NCBI RefSeq assembly: GCF_900289115.1
Contig: NZ_LT985196.1
Coordinates: 630,706-694,705, forward strand
Length of the DNA stretch: 64,000 nt
Direction: 5' to 3'
Source: Janibacter massiliensis
GTDB lineage: Bacteria > Actinomycetota > Actinomycetes > Actinomycetales > Dermatophilaceae
The position numbers and the translations under genes were made by a program. This document shows, piece by piece, positions 1 through 8,757 of the stretch. The stretch's first letter is position 1; every line of letters starts with the position of its first letter. The notes under the pieces are model-generated. The model saw only the letters and a program-made list of their open reading frames with translations. It was not told where the DNA came from and searched no databases.

Positions 1-2
1 CC

Positions 3-623
3 CACGGGACCGGCGCCCGTGGGGTGGGTGATGGCGGGCCGGGCGAGCAGGGGCGGGCGTGCCCGGCGTGGCTGGACCCGGACCTCGACCCCCGGACCCG
101 TCAGCTGGCACGTCAACGGCGGCACGGCCAGGACCTGGCGACGCTGCTGATGCGGCTGCCGACCGACCACCTCCACGACAAGACCGCCGCGACCGTGCTG
201 GTCACCACCGGCCTGAGCGACCTGCAGGACGAGACGACCGCGGTGGCATCCACCCCGACCGGGCACACCCTCACCGCCGGCGAGGCCCGCCGGGCCGCCT
301 GCGGCGCCGGGATCATCCCCGCCGTCCTCGGCGGGGACTCCCAGCCGATCGACCTGGGCCGCCAGCACCGGTTCTTCACCACCACCCAGCGCGCCGCCCT
401 CGCCCTCACCTACGACACGTGCGCCGCACACGGGTGCGACATCCCGTTCGCGTGGACCGAGACCCACCACCTGCACGCCTGGCGCGACGGCGGACGCACC
501 GACCTGGCCAACGCCGTGCCCCTGTGCGGCCACCACCACCGAGCGCTCGACCGTGGCTACACCCACACGATCCGAAGAGAGGGCAGACGCGTGGTCATCC
601 ACCTCGCCCGACACCGGACGTAA
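3..623 (+). CDS. HNH endonuclease domain protein, C-terminal part (runs off the window edge)
   Basis: The reading frame is open to the left edge, so only the C-terminal part is present and the first GTG at 24 need not be the true start. The last 70 residues carry an HNH nuclease core: a cysteine-containing lead-in (CAAHGCD), then HHLHAWRDGG, then N-x-V-x-LC-x2-HHR, giving the His-Asn-His metal-binding set. Actinobacteria carry many such HNH proteins behind a DUF222-type region, and the visible upstream part is compatible with that family. Cellular role is unknown; these proteins are often multicopy and possibly mobile-element related. It ends convergently with the SDR gene. Confidence 0.75.
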   Translation, partial: HGTGARGVGDGGPGEQGRACPAWLDPDLDPRTRQLARQRRHGQDLATLLMRLPTDHLHDKTAATVLVTTGLSDLQDETTAVASTPTGHTLTAGEARRAACGAGIIPAVLGGDSQPIDLGRQHRFFTTTQRAALALTYDTCAAHGCDIPFAWTETHHLHAWRDGGRTDLANAVPLCGHHHRALDRGYTHTIRREGRRVVIHLARHRT

Positions 624-791
624 CCGCTGCCCCCGCGCTGCGATCGCACTCTCTCGCCGTGACTAGCGCGATGGCTAGATACCCGCATAATCGCCGAGGG
701 TCGTCCCCGGGTGGAGGAGCTCGAGGGTCAACCCTCGTGGATGAGCTCGAGAGCGGCCCCGCTGGCCAGGTCGGCGGTCCTCAGCGGGTGC

Positions 792-1754
792 TCAGCGCTG
801 GTTGTTCCGGCGTGCGGCGCGGCGGCCGAGGGTCGTGAGGGCCTCGACGACCCGTCGGGGGGCGGGCCGCAGGCGCGGGGCGGCATGGCGGCCCAGCACG
901 GGCCGGGTCTCGCCGCCACCGGGCGGGGCGTCCGGCAGGAGCCGGTTCCCCACGCCCATGAGGCGGGTCGTCGCCCCCGGCATCAGGCCACGGACCCGGA
1001 TCCCGACCTGCGCGAGCGGGGTGAGCACGACCATCGGGCGTCCTGCGAGCGTGGCGTCGACCATCCGCCGGGCTGCCCGGTCGGCGTCGATCGACAGCAG
1101 GGGCAGCGCGGCGCCCGGGGCGAACCACGCGTACTCGGCCTCGGGGTCCCCGGTGAAGGTCGCCCGCTCGTGCGAGCCGGTGCGCATGAGTCCCGGCACG
1201 ATCGTCGTCGCCGTGATCCCGGTCCCCGAGAGGGACGCCGCGAGACCGTCGGAGAAGCCGACCGCGCCGAACTTCGCCGTCGCGTACGGCAGCAGGTGCG
1301 GCGGAGAGACCATCCCACCGATCGACGTCACGGTCCCGATCCGGCCGCGGCCGCGCCCCCGCATCGCCGGGAGCATCGCCCACGTCAGCGCGATCGGGCC
1401 CGTGAGCATCGTCGCGATCGCATCGTCGAAGTGCTCGAGGGTCACCGACTCCGCCGGGCCGGCCTGGATGATCCCCGCGACCGTCATGAGGACCTCGATC
1501 GGCCCGACGGTCGCCTCGACGTCGTCGACGAGCGCCTTGACCTGCGCCCGGTCGCGGATGTCGACGACCCGCGCCGTCACGCGCTCGGACGGCCCGACGA
1601 GCGGCACGGCGCTCTCGAGCTCGCCGGCGCTGCGGGCGGCGATGACGACGTGGTGCCCGCGCTCGCACAGCTCCCGGGCCACGAGAAGTCCCAGACCCCG
1701 GGAGGCCCCTACGACGAGGGCGACGGGGTGGGTCAGCGCGTCGGCAGGTTCCAT
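792..1754 (-). CDS. SDR family NAD(P)-dependent oxidoreductase
   Basis: Predicted 320-residue short-chain dehydrogenase/reductase. The cofactor loop GASRGLG lies at residues 16-22 and the catalytic set appears as S144, Y157 and K161 (YATAK). The usual NNAG structural motif is changed to TVAG (91-94). After the Rossmann core, about 100 extra C-terminal residues rich in Arg and Pro extend past the usual 250-residue SDR length. The substrate cannot be deduced. It is divergent from the downstream zinc alcohol dehydrogenase, with about 90 bases between starts, so the two could share a control region. Confidence 0.85.
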   Translation of the reverse strand: MEPADALTHPVALVVGASRGLGLLVARELCERGHHVVIAARSAGELESAVPLVGPSERVTARVVDIRDRAQVKALVDDVEATVGPIEVLMTVAGIIQAGPAESVTLEHFDDAIATMLTGPIALTWAMLPAMRGRGRGRIGTVTSIGGMVSPPHLLPYATAKFGAVGFSDGLAASLSGTGITATTIVPGLMRTGSHERATFTGDPEAEYAWFAPGAALPLLSIDADRAARRMVDATLAGRPMVVLTPLAQVGIRVRGLMPGATTRLMGVGNRLLPDAPPGGGETRPVLGRHAAPRLRPAPRRVVEALTTLGRRAARRNNQR

Positions 1755-1830
1755 GGGTCCGACGCTACGGGCGTGCGCCGCCGGAGGAGATCCCCCCGCC
1801 GGGGTGGAGATCGAGCCCCCTCGACGGCCC

Positions 1831-1836
1831 TAGGGT
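1831..1836 (+). promoter_or_regulatory. Candidate -10 box for a leaderless alcohol dehydrogenase transcript
   Basis: TAGGGT matches the actinobacterial TANNNT -10 and ends 7 nt before the ATG at 1844, so transcription could begin at or next to the start codon. A GGAGG at 1837-1841 overlaps this spacer, so leadered translation is also possible. No clear -35 was seen. Confidence 0.3.
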
Positions 1837-1843
1837 GGAGGCC

Positions 1844-3034
1844 ATGCGCGCACTCACCTGGCACGGCAAGCAGGACGTCCGGATCACCGACGTCCCCGAC
1901 CCGACGATCGAGCAGCCCACCGACGCGATCATCCGCGTCACGTCGACCGCGATCTGCGGCTCCGACCTCCACCTCTACGGGGTCCTCGGCCCCTACCTGT
2001 CCAAGGGCGACGTCCTCGGGCACGAGTTCATGGGCATCGTCGAGGAGGTCGGCCCGGCGGTGACGAACCTCGCCGTCGGCGACCGCGTCGTCGTCCCGTT
2101 CAACATCTCGTGCGGTCGCTGCTGGATGTGCGAGCGCCAGCTCTTCGCCCAGTGCGAGACGACCCAGGTCGTCGAGAAGGGCAAGGGCGCGAGCCTGTTC
2201 GGCTACACCTCGCTGTACGGGTCGGTCCCCGGGGGCCAGGCCGAGCGCGTCCGCGTCCCCCACGCCGACTTCGGGCCGGTCGTCCTGCCCAAGGAGCACG
2301 ACGACGAGCGCTACCTCTACCTCTCGGACATCCTCCCGACCGCGTGGCAGGCCGTGCAGTACACCGGTCTGCAGGACGAGCCGGGGAGCACGCTCGCGGT
2401 GATCGGCCTCGGCCCCGTCGGGCAGCTGGCCCTCCGCTCAGCTCGGCAGATGGGGATCGGGCGCGTCATCGGCGTCGATCTCGTGGACGAGCGGCTCGAG
2501 CTCGCCCGAGCCCACGGCGCCGAGGTCGTCGATCTGCGCGAGGTGAAGGACGTCGCCGCGACGATCGTCGACATGACCGATGGTCGGGGCGCGGACGCGA
2601 CCGTCGACGCGGTCGGCATGGAGGCGCACGGCAACCCCCTCGCGGAGAAGGTCATCACCGCCGCCGGCAGCCTGCCCGGGCCCCTGGCCCGCACGGCGAT
2701 CGAGAAGGCGGGCATCGACCGGCTCGACGCGCTCCACACGGCGATCTCCGCGACGCGACGTGGCGGCACGGTCTCGCTCAGCGGCGTCTACGGCGGGATG
2801 GCCGACCCGATGCCGCTGATGGAGATGTTCGACAAGGGGCTCGAGATGCGGATGGGCCAGTGCCACGTGAAGCGCTGGACGGACGAGCTGCTCGAGCTGG
2901 TGTCCGGGGCCGAGGACGTCCTCGACCTGGAGAACCTCGCGACGCACCGGGTCCCGCTCGAGGACGCACCGGACGCCTACGAGACCTTCCAGAAGAAGGA
3001 GGACGGCTGCATCAAGGTCGTCCTCACGCCGTGA
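1844..3034 (+). CDS. Zinc-dependent alcohol dehydrogenase, formaldehyde-dehydrogenase-like (MDR superfamily)
   Basis: Predicted 396-residue medium-chain dehydrogenase. Catalytic zinc ligands are C38, H60 and E61; structural zinc ligands are C90, C93, C96 and C104; a GLGPVG nucleotide-binding turn follows in the Rossmann domain. The extra insert between the Rossmann fold and the C-terminus (around residues 265-310) is typical of the FDH-like subgroup, which oxidises formaldehyde or other alcohols with NAD+. The ATG at 1844 is preferred over the GTG at 1835 because the protein then begins MRALTWHG, as family members do. The substrate is not proven. It stands alone, divergent from the SDR gene. 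Confidence 0.88.
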   Translation: MRALTWHGKQDVRITDVPDPTIEQPTDAIIRVTSTAICGSDLHLYGVLGPYLSKGDVLGHEFMGIVEEVGPAVTNLAVGDRVVVPFNISCGRCWMCERQLFAQCETTQVVEKGKGASLFGYTSLYGSVPGGQAERVRVPHADFGPVVLPKEHDDERYLYLSDILPTAWQAVQYTGLQDEPGSTLAVIGLGPVGQLALRSARQMGIGRVIGVDLVDERLELARAHGAEVVDLREVKDVAATIVDMTDGRGADATVDAVGMEAHGNPLAEKVITAAGSLPGPLARTAIEKAGIDRLDALHTAISATRRGGTVSLSGVYGGMADPMPLMEMFDKGLEMRMGQCHVKRWTDELLELVSGAEDVLDLENLATHRVPLEDAPDAYETFQKKEDGCIKVVLTP

Positions 3035-3082
3035 TCCGGCCCGACTGAGGGTCGAGCAGGACCTCGGGCCCCGGGCCGCGCG

Positions 3083-3421
3083 TCAGACCGTGCGGCCCGG
3101 GGTCCCGTCGTCGGTGACGACGGGCTTGCCCGCAGCCTCCCAGGCCTGCATGCCGCCGTCCACGTTGATCACCTCGTGGCCCTGCCCGGCGAGCCAGGCC
3201 GCGGCGCGGGCCGAGCGGCCACCGGCCTTGCAGATCACCGGCAGGGGGCCGTCCGTCGCCGGCAGGTCGGCCAGGCGCGTGGGGACGTCGGCCAGGGGCA
3301 CGTGGACGGCGTTCGGGGCGTGGCCGGCGTCCCACTCGTGCTGCTCGCGCACGTCGAGGAGGACGGCCTCGTCGGGCAGGTCGGACGGGGTGGTCTGGCG
3401 AGGCTCGGTCATGCCGCCCAT
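3083..3421 (-). CDS. Rhodanese-like domain protein (single domain sulfurtransferase)
   Basis: A 112-residue single rhodanese domain. It has the DVREQHEW entry motif around residues 23-30 and the active-site loop CKAGGRS with Cys at about residue 64, followed by the VxGGMxAW end motif. Such proteins transfer sulfane sulfur from thiosulfate or persulfides in the cytoplasm. Two in-frame ATGs are available (3421 and 3412); the second begins MTEPRQ. It lies downstream of the fpg-like gene on the same strand but is separated from it by 174 bases containing a repeat, so it is probably expressed separately. Confidence 0.85.
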   Translation of the reverse strand: MGGMTEPRQTTPSDLPDEAVLLDVREQHEWDAGHAPNAVHVPLADVPTRLADLPATDGPLPVICKAGGRSARAAAWLAGQGHEVINVDGGMQAWEAAGKPVVTDDGTPGRTV

Positions 3422-3493
3422 CCTCGCGCGCCGGACGGCCCGAGGGCCACCGGGGCGCGTCGGACGGTGCGACCTACCCCGGGCTCGCGCGGA

Positions 3494-3563
3494 ATCTGCG
3501 CGTCACATGGTGCATCCGCGCGTGATATTCGGCGCGCAGATGGCACTTGCGCGCGCAATTGCG
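3494..3563. repeat. Intergenic 70-bp repeat, family B, copy 1
   Basis: This 70-bp block aligns without gaps to 42502-42571, with about 59 identical positions by eye. It contains the inverted arms ATCTGCGCG (3494-3502) and CGCGCAGAT (3533-3541), an ATATTCGG loop region and a run of GCGCGC. It sits 33 bases past the stop of the minus-strand glycosylase gene. It can fold into a stem-loop, so a 3-prime-end or REP-like role is possible. Confidence 0.75.
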
Positions 3564-3595
3564 ACAAGGGGGCGGCAAGGAGGGGGCGGGGAGCT

Positions 3596-4456
3596 CTACT
3601 TGAGGAACTTGCTCGTGCGGCGGTCTGCCAGGGGTGTGCCGCCGGTCTGGCAGGTGGCGCAGTACTGGAGCGAGCGGTCGGCGAAGGAGACCTCGCGCAC
3701 GTCGTCCCCGCACTCCGGGCACGCCTCGCCGGTGCGCCCGTGCACCCGCATCCCCGCTCGCTTGGCGTCCTTGAGCTCGGCCGCCGGCCTGCCCGACGCC
3801 GCCGCCGCCGCGTCGCGAAGCGTCGAGCGCAGCGCCTCGTACAGCCGCGTCACGTCGTCCTCCGACAGCGACCCCGCGATCGCGAACGGGCTGAGCCTGG
3901 CGACGTGGAGCACCTCGTCGCTGTAGGCGTTGCCGACCCCGGCGAGCACCGACTGGTCCCGCAGCAGCCCCTTGATCTGCATCCGCCGCCCGGACAGCAG
4001 CGCCGCGAACGCGTCCCGGTCGAAGTCGTCGGCCAGCGGGTCGGGCCCCAGGGTCGCGATCGCCTCGACCGAAGACACGTCCCGCACGACGTACGCCGCG
4101 ACCGACTTCTTCGTCCCCGCCTCCGTGAGGTCGAACCCGGCACCGGAGGCCATCCGCACCCGCAGCGCGATCGGCCCCTTGCCCGGACGGGCCACCGTCG
4201 CCGGCACCGCGTCGTACCAGCGGATCCACCCCGCCCGCGCCAGGTGCATCACGAGGTGGGTGCCGTCGGCGTCGACGTCGATCCACTTCCCGTGCCGGGC
4301 GACGTCGGTGACGATCGCACCGTGCAGCTCCTGCGGCGGCGGGTCGAACGTCTTGAGCACCGTGAACGAGGCGAGCTCGACAGCCGCGACCGCGTCGTCG
4401 ACGAGCCGCCCGCGCAGGAAGTCGACGAGCCCCTGGACCTCCGGCAGCTCAGGCAT
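3596..4456 (-). CDS. Fpg/Nei family DNA glycosylase
   Basis: A 286-residue base-excision repair glycosylase/AP lyase. It starts MPELPEV, which leaves the catalytic N-terminal proline (P2) and glutamate (E3) after Met removal; this is why the ATG at 4456 is chosen rather than the TTG two codons upstream. RHGKW supplies the conserved lysine, DQSVLAGVGNAYSDE is the helix-two-turn-helix, and C-terminal CPEC...CATC forms the zinc finger. It removes oxidised purines or pyrimidines and nicks the DNA by beta/delta elimination. Whether it is Fpg or Nei in specificity cannot be told from sequence alone. It lies directly downstream of the APP1-like gene. Confidence 0.9.
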   Translation of the reverse strand: MPELPEVQGLVDFLRGRLVDDAVAAVELASFTVLKTFDPPPQELHGAIVTDVARHGKWIDVDADGTHLVMHLARAGWIRWYDAVPATVARPGKGPIALRVRMASGAGFDLTEAGTKKSVAAYVVRDVSSVEAIATLGPDPLADDFDRDAFAALLSGRRMQIKGLLRDQSVLAGVGNAYSDEVLHVARLSPFAIAGSLSEDDVTRLYEALRSTLRDAAAAASGRPAAELKDAKRAGMRVHGRTGEACPECGDDVREVSFADRSLQYCATCQTGGTPLADRRTSKFLK

Positions 4457-4494
4457 CGGCAATACCCGTCATCGCCGTCGGCACAGCGGCCGCC

Positions 4495-5586
4495 TCACCA
4501 CGACGACCGCAGGACCGGGTCCGGCGGCTTCGTCGTCCCGATGACGCGGCGCATGAGGGACAGCAGGGCGTACCCGTCGCTGCCCTTGCACAGGGGGATG
4601 TCCCGGGTGTGGTGGCGACGGATGTCCTCGTTCGCACCGAAGGCGAAGTGGGACAGGATCTGCTCGGCCGGCGAGAGCATCCGGATGCACACGGCCCGGA
4701 CGTGGTCGGGGTGGGTCTCGGTGAACTCCGCGTAGATCGACGGGTCGTGCTGGCCGTCGTCGCCGACGAGGATCCAGTCGATCTCGGGCAGCTCCCGGGC
4801 CAGGCGCTCGAGGCAGGCCTCCTTGTGGGCCTGGCCCGAGCGGAACCACCCGGTGTTCGTCGGGCCCCAGTCGGTCATGAGCAGCGGCCCGAGCGGGTAG
4901 CCGTTGCGGCGCAGGAAGCGGGTCAGCAGCGGCACGGTGTTCCACGCCCCCGTCGAGACGTAGACGATCGGCGCGCCAGGATGGTCGCGCAGCAGCTCGC
5001 GGTACATCGTCGCCATCCCGGGCACGGGGCGGCGGGTGCCCTCGGCCTTGATGAAGGTGTTCCACGCGGCGATGAGGGGTCGCGGCAGCGCGGTCGCGAT
5101 GACCGTGTCGTCGATGTCGCTGACGAGCCCGAACGTCTCGGCCGGGTCGACGACGTGGATCTCGGCCTCGGCGTCCGCGGCCCGCGGAGACGTCAGGCGC
5201 GCGGTGTGCAGGCCCGGCGGCAGGCCGTGCCCCTCGAGCTCGACGTCGATGATCCCGCTCCGGTCGGCCCGCGCGACGATGCTCGCCCCGCCCAGGGTGA
5301 TCGTCACCTCCTCACCCATCGCGGGCGCGGTGAAGAACGCCCGCCAGCCGCGGCGCATGCGGTCGGCGTTGCGCAGCTCGATCCAGCTCGCCCCGGAGTG
5401 GGTCGCCATGCGGCGGTAGGGGCGGCGGGACATGAGCACGCGCCCGAGGATGCGGACGCGCTCGGTCGAGCCGTAACCGGTGTAGGCGAGCACGCGGGTG
5501 CCCCACCCTCGCCGGGTCATCGTCGACGCGAGCCGACGGTGCCAGGCGTCCTCGAGGAGCGAGGCGACGTGGGGGCGGGCAGCCAT
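4495..5586 (-). CDS. APP1-type phosphatidate phosphatase domain protein (DUF2183)
   Basis: A 363-residue soluble protein. The HAD-like catalytic signature SDIDDTV is at residues 156-162 (DxDDT), followed by the GPLLMTDWGPTNTGWF and WILVGDDGQHD motifs that characterise the APP1/DUF2183 family. In yeast App1 this domain dephosphorylates phosphatidate; in bacteria the substrate is uncertain. The first 150 residues form a variable N-terminal domain. It is upstream of the glycosylase on the same strand, 38 bases apart, and could be cotranscribed with it. Confidence 0.82.
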   Translation of the reverse strand: MAARPHVASLLEDAWHRRLASTMTRRGWGTRVLAYTGYGSTERVRILGRVLMSRRPYRRMATHSGASWIELRNADRMRRGWRAFFTAPAMGEEVTITLGGASIVARADRSGIIDVELEGHGLPPGLHTARLTSPRAADAEAEIHVVDPAETFGLVSDIDDTVIATALPRPLIAAWNTFIKAEGTRRPVPGMATMYRELLRDHPGAPIVYVSTGAWNTVPLLTRFLRRNGYPLGPLLMTDWGPTNTGWFRSGQAHKEACLERLARELPEIDWILVGDDGQHDPSIYAEFTETHPDHVRAVCIRMLSPAEQILSHFAFGANEDIRRHHTRDIPLCKGSDGYALLSLMRRVIGTTKPPDPVLRSSW

Positions 5587-5595
5587 GGCGCGACC

Positions 5596-6336
5596 CTACC
5601 GATCGCCAGCCGCCCCGGGTCGACGCCCGCGATGGACGGCGCCGGACGCAGACCGGGCCTCGTCGACGATCGACGCCGCGAGCGCGCTGACCTTCGTGTT
5701 CGTCCGCTGGGACTGGATCCGCAGCAGCTCGAACGCCGCGTCCTCGTCGATGCCGTGCCGACCCATGATCACGCCCTTCGCCTGCTCGATCGTCGCGCGC
5801 GAGGCCATCGCCGTCTCGAGCTGGCCGACGAGCTCGCGCGCGTCGATGAGGGCATAGGTCGCCGAGACGGCGTCACCGACACGGCTGGCGAGCGCCGCCA
5901 GGCACCTGCGCTCCTCGTCGTCGAGCGTGATCGGCTCACGCGCATACATGTTGAGCGCCCCGACCGACACCTGGCCGCTGGTCAGCGGGAACGCCGCGAC
6001 CGCTCGCATGTGCTCCTCGCGCGCGGCGCGGGCGAACTCGGGCCACCGGTCCGCGCCCTCGTCGAGGGTCGTCACGACCGGCGTGCGCATCCGATGGGCC
6101 TCGAGGCACGGGCCCTGGTCGAGGCCGTACTGCAGGGCGTCGATCGTCAGGGTGCGGGTCGTGGTGAACGCCGCGGTGCGCGGGAGGTGGCCGGCGATGA
6201 CGGTGACGCCGACCTCCTCGCAGCCGGGGGTGGCTGCCTTGACCGCATGGGCGACCTCGGACAACCACCCCTGGAGATCATCGAGGGTGTCGATCACCCC
6301 GGTCCCGGTCGCCATCAGCTCGTCGAGGGCAGTCAT
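5596..6336 (-). CDS. GAF and ANTAR domain-containing transcription antiterminator
   Basis: A 246-residue regulator. Residues 10-155 form a GAF-like sensor domain (CEEVGVTVI ... CLEAHRM ... EEHMRAVAAFPL). The last 80 residues are an ANTAR RNA-binding domain with QLETAMASRATIEQAKGVIMGR and a following helix containing AFELLRIQSQ. ANTAR proteins bind paired hexaloop RNA hairpins and prevent termination. The ATG at 6336 is selected because it starts directly before the GAF fold; no Shine-Dalgarno precedes it, but a TAGCCT -10-like box lies 7 nt upstream, suggesting a leaderless message. No partner kinase is nearby. Confidence 0.86.
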   Translation of the reverse strand: MTALDELMATGTGVIDTLDDLQGWLSEVAHAVKAATPGCEEVGVTVIAGHLPRTAAFTTTRTLTIDALQYGLDQGPCLEAHRMRTPVVTTLDEGADRWPEFARAAREEHMRAVAAFPLTSGQVSVGALNMYAREPITLDDEERRCLAALASRVGDAVSATYALIDARELVGQLETAMASRATIEQAKGVIMGRHGIDEDAAFELLRIQSQRTNTKVSALAASIVDEARSASGAVHRGRRPGAAGDR

Positions 6337-6343
6337 GGAGGGA

Positions 6344-6349
6344 AGGCTA
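6344..6349 (-). promoter_or_regulatory. Candidate -10 box for a leaderless GAF-ANTAR transcript
   Basis: TAGCCT on the minus strand fits TANNNT and ends 7 nt before the ATG at 6336. The start codon has no purine-rich ribosome binding site, which favours a leaderless message. No convincing -35 was seen. Confidence 0.3.
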
Positions 6350-6388
6350 GCGATCCGGTACCGGTCGGGGCGGTGGGAGAATGCGGCC

Positions 6389-8575
6389 ATGAGCCGCAGC
6401 GACGTGCCGATCCGGGCCTTCGGGCACGCGATCCGCATCGATCTGTCGCAGACGCCGCCGGAGGTGCCCGCCGAGATCGCGAGGCTGTGGGCGCGGTGCG
6501 CCGATCCCCGGCCCCCGCAGGACGCCGAGACGATCACCGTGCGCTACGTCCCCCCGACGGAGGTCACGGCCCGCGGCCAGGTGACGCAGGACGGCGCGAC
6601 GGTGGTCGAGTACGCCCGGGTCGAGGACCTCCCGTACGAGCTGTCCCGGACCGTGACGCTCACCGCTCTGCGTGCCGTGGCGGGGCGGCACGTCCTCCTC
6701 CACGCGGCGGGGCTGCACGACGAGGCGACCGATCGCTTCCTCGCGCTCGTCGCCCCCACGGGGACGGGCAAGACGACGGCCTGCCGGGTCCTGGGCCGGT
6801 CGTTCGGCTACGTCACGGACGAGACGGTCTGCCTCACCGACGACGGCACGGCGGTGCCCTACCCGAAGCCGTTGTCGGTCGTGCGCGACCCGCAGCGGCC
6901 GTTCGACAAGGACGAGCACTCCCCCGACGAGCTCGGCCTCGGCCCGACGCCCGCCGCGCCGCGCCTGGGGGCGCTCGTCGTCCTGCGCCGCGACCCGAGC
7001 ATCGAGCGGCCCCGGCTCGTCCCCCTCGGCGTGCTCGAGGCCGTCGCCGCCGTCGTCCCGGAGTCCTCCGGGGCGCGGGTGACGCACCACGCGCTGCGGC
7101 GGCTGGCGGAGATCGTCACGACCGGGCCGGGGCCGCACCGGCTCGAATACCGCGACATCGCCGACTGCGTCGAGCTGCTCCGTGCGCACCTGAGGACCGC
7201 CGGTGCGCCCCCGCCGGACGCCCGGCCGTGGGAGCACGTGCCGCCGGTCGGCAGCCAGGACGAGGGGCTCTCGACGGACGTCGACGCGGCGCCGGGACCG
7301 GTCCGCACCGTCGATCCTGACCCTGGCCCGGTGCCCCCGCCGGAGGTCCCCGTCACCCGGGCGCCGTACGTCGACGCCATCACCGCCGACGGCCAGGCCC
7401 TCGTCCTCCAGCAGGACCGCACCGTCCACCTGCACGGCCTCGCGGCGCTCGCGTGGTTCCTCCTCGGCGACCCGATGGACCGCTGCGCGCTCGCCACCGA
7501 GATCCGCACCGACCTCGGGAACCACCCCGATGCCGACGCGCTCGTGGCGGCGGCCGTCGCCGAGCTGTGGTCCGCTGGTCTGCTGACCACAGCCGCCCGG
7601 CGCCGAGGGACCGGGCCCGTGTTGAATGACCCCATGGCGAGCGGACCGGACCGGGCCCACCCCACCCCCGACGACGACCACGACCACGCCGAGGCCCTCG
7701 ACGACCTCATGGAGGAGTCGCGCGAGGACGGCGACGACGAGCCCTCACGCCGACCCCGCCAGGACGCCGACGCGTGGCGGCAGGGATACCCGTACGACAC
7801 GAAGCTCCCCCGTGCGGCCTACGAGAAGGAGAAGCGCCGCCTCCAGATCGAGCTCCTCAAGCTGCAGAACCACGTCAAGGCGACGGGCGAGCGGATCGTC
7901 ATCATCTTCGAGGGCCGTGACGCCGCCGGGAAGGGCGGCTCGATCAAGCGGTTCACCGAGCACCTCAACCCCCGCGGCGCCCGGGTCGTCGCCCTCGGGA
8001 CGCCGACCGAGCGTGAGCGCTCGCAGTGGTACTTCCAGCGCTACGTCGAGCACCTGCCGGCGGCCGGGGAGATCGTCTTCATGGACCGTTCCTGGTACAA
8101 CCGTGCGGGCGTCGAGCGGGTCATGGGGTTCTGCTCGAGCCAGGAGTACCTCGAGTTCATGCGCAGCTGCCCCGACTTCGAGCGGATGCTCGTCCGCTCC
8201 GGCATCCGGCTGTTCAAGCTGTGGTTCTCCGTCGGGCACGCCGAGCAGCTGCACCGCTTCGCCGCCCGCCAGGACGACCCGGTCCGGCAGTGGAAGCTCT
8301 CCCCCACCGACCTCGCCAGCCTCGACAAGTGGGACGAGTACACGAAGGCGAAGGAGGCGATGTTCTTCTACACCGACACCGGTGACGCCCCGTGGACCGT
8401 CGTGAAGTCGAACGACAAGAAGCGCGCCCGGCTCGAGGCGATGCGGTGGGTGCTCACCCATGTGCCCTACCCCAACCGGGACGAGGACGTCGTCGGCACC
8501 CCGGACCCGCTGATCGTCGGCCCTGCCGCCGACCTCGTCGACGACGGCGAGCAGCACTTCTTCCCCAAGCTCTGA
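6389..8575 (+). CDS. HprK-like ATPase and PqqD-like region in one frame with polyphosphate kinase 2
   Basis: A continuous 728-codon frame. Residues 1-270 resemble HPr-kinase-type P-loop proteins (Walker A PTGTGKTT at 123-130, then YVTDE). A Pro-rich linker is followed by a PqqD-like winged region (about 325-405). From about residue 475 the protein is a full PPK2: EKRRLQIELLKLQ, P-loop GRDAAGKGG at 509-517, DRSWYNRAGVE lid at 566-576 and a C-terminal HVPYPNRD region. PPK2 enzymes move phosphate between polyphosphate and nucleotides. There is no stop between the parts, so a fusion is read directly; a GTG at 7619 with GAGGGA 8 nt upstream, or ATG at 7634, could also give free PPK2. RBS GGGAG precedes 6389. 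Confidence 0.8.
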   Translation: MSRSDVPIRAFGHAIRIDLSQTPPEVPAEIARLWARCADPRPPQDAETITVRYVPPTEVTARGQVTQDGATVVEYARVEDLPYELSRTVTLTALRAVAGRHVLLHAAGLHDEATDRFLALVAPTGTGKTTACRVLGRSFGYVTDETVCLTDDGTAVPYPKPLSVVRDPQRPFDKDEHSPDELGLGPTPAAPRLGALVVLRRDPSIERPRLVPLGVLEAVAAVVPESSGARVTHHALRRLAEIVTTGPGPHRLEYRDIADCVELLRAHLRTAGAPPPDARPWEHVPPVGSQDEGLSTDVDAAPGPVRTVDPDPGPVPPPEVPVTRAPYVDAITADGQALVLQQDRTVHLHGLAALAWFLLGDPMDRCALATEIRTDLGNHPDADALVAAAVAELWSAGLLTTAARRRGTGPVLNDPMASGPDRAHPTPDDDHDHAEALDDLMEESREDGDDEPSRRPRQDADAWRQGYPYDTKLPRAAYEKEKRRLQIELLKLQNHVKATGERIVIIFEGRDAAGKGGSIKRFTEHLNPRGARVVALGTPTERERSQWYFQRYVEHLPAAGEIVFMDRSWYNRAGVERVMGFCSSQEYLEFMRSCPDFERMLVRSGIRLFKLWFSVGHAEQLHRFAARQDDPVRQWKLSPTDLASLDKWDEYTKAKEAMFFYTDTGDAPWTVVKSNDKKRARLEAMRWVLTHVPYPNRDEDVVGTPDPLIVGPAADLVDDGEQHFFPKL
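7605..7636 (+). promoter_or_regulatory. Possible internal translation start for a separate PPK2
   Basis: GAGGGA at 7605-7610 is spaced 8 nt from an in-frame GTG at 7619, and an in-frame ATG follows at 7634. Ordinary PPK2 proteins begin with a short variable acidic tail before the conserved helix, which matches starting here. Internal initiation would give a PPK2 of about 313-318 residues in addition to the fusion. Confidence 0.4.
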
Positions 8576-8757
8576 GGCCCGGCGCGGACCGGCCGATCCC
8601 GAGCCGCGCATCGACGCAGCTCGAGGCGGGAAGACCCACCCCGACGGAGGTGGCGGACAAACGTTGAACAAAGTATGGTCGAGATGTCCAATGACCTCCC
8701 TCCCCGAGGTCGGCCCTCGGTCGGCGGCGGGTGGGGACGACAGAAAGGTCGTCACCG

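Noticed and set aside
5927-6388. In-frame extension upstream of the HprK-like start
   Set aside because: Overlaps the opposite-strand GAF-ANTAR gene and has low-complexity shadow sequence.
4609-7320. A 903-codon plus-strand open frame across the APP1 and ANTAR genes
   Set aside because: No domain, composition of a GC shadow; the opposite strand encodes clear families.
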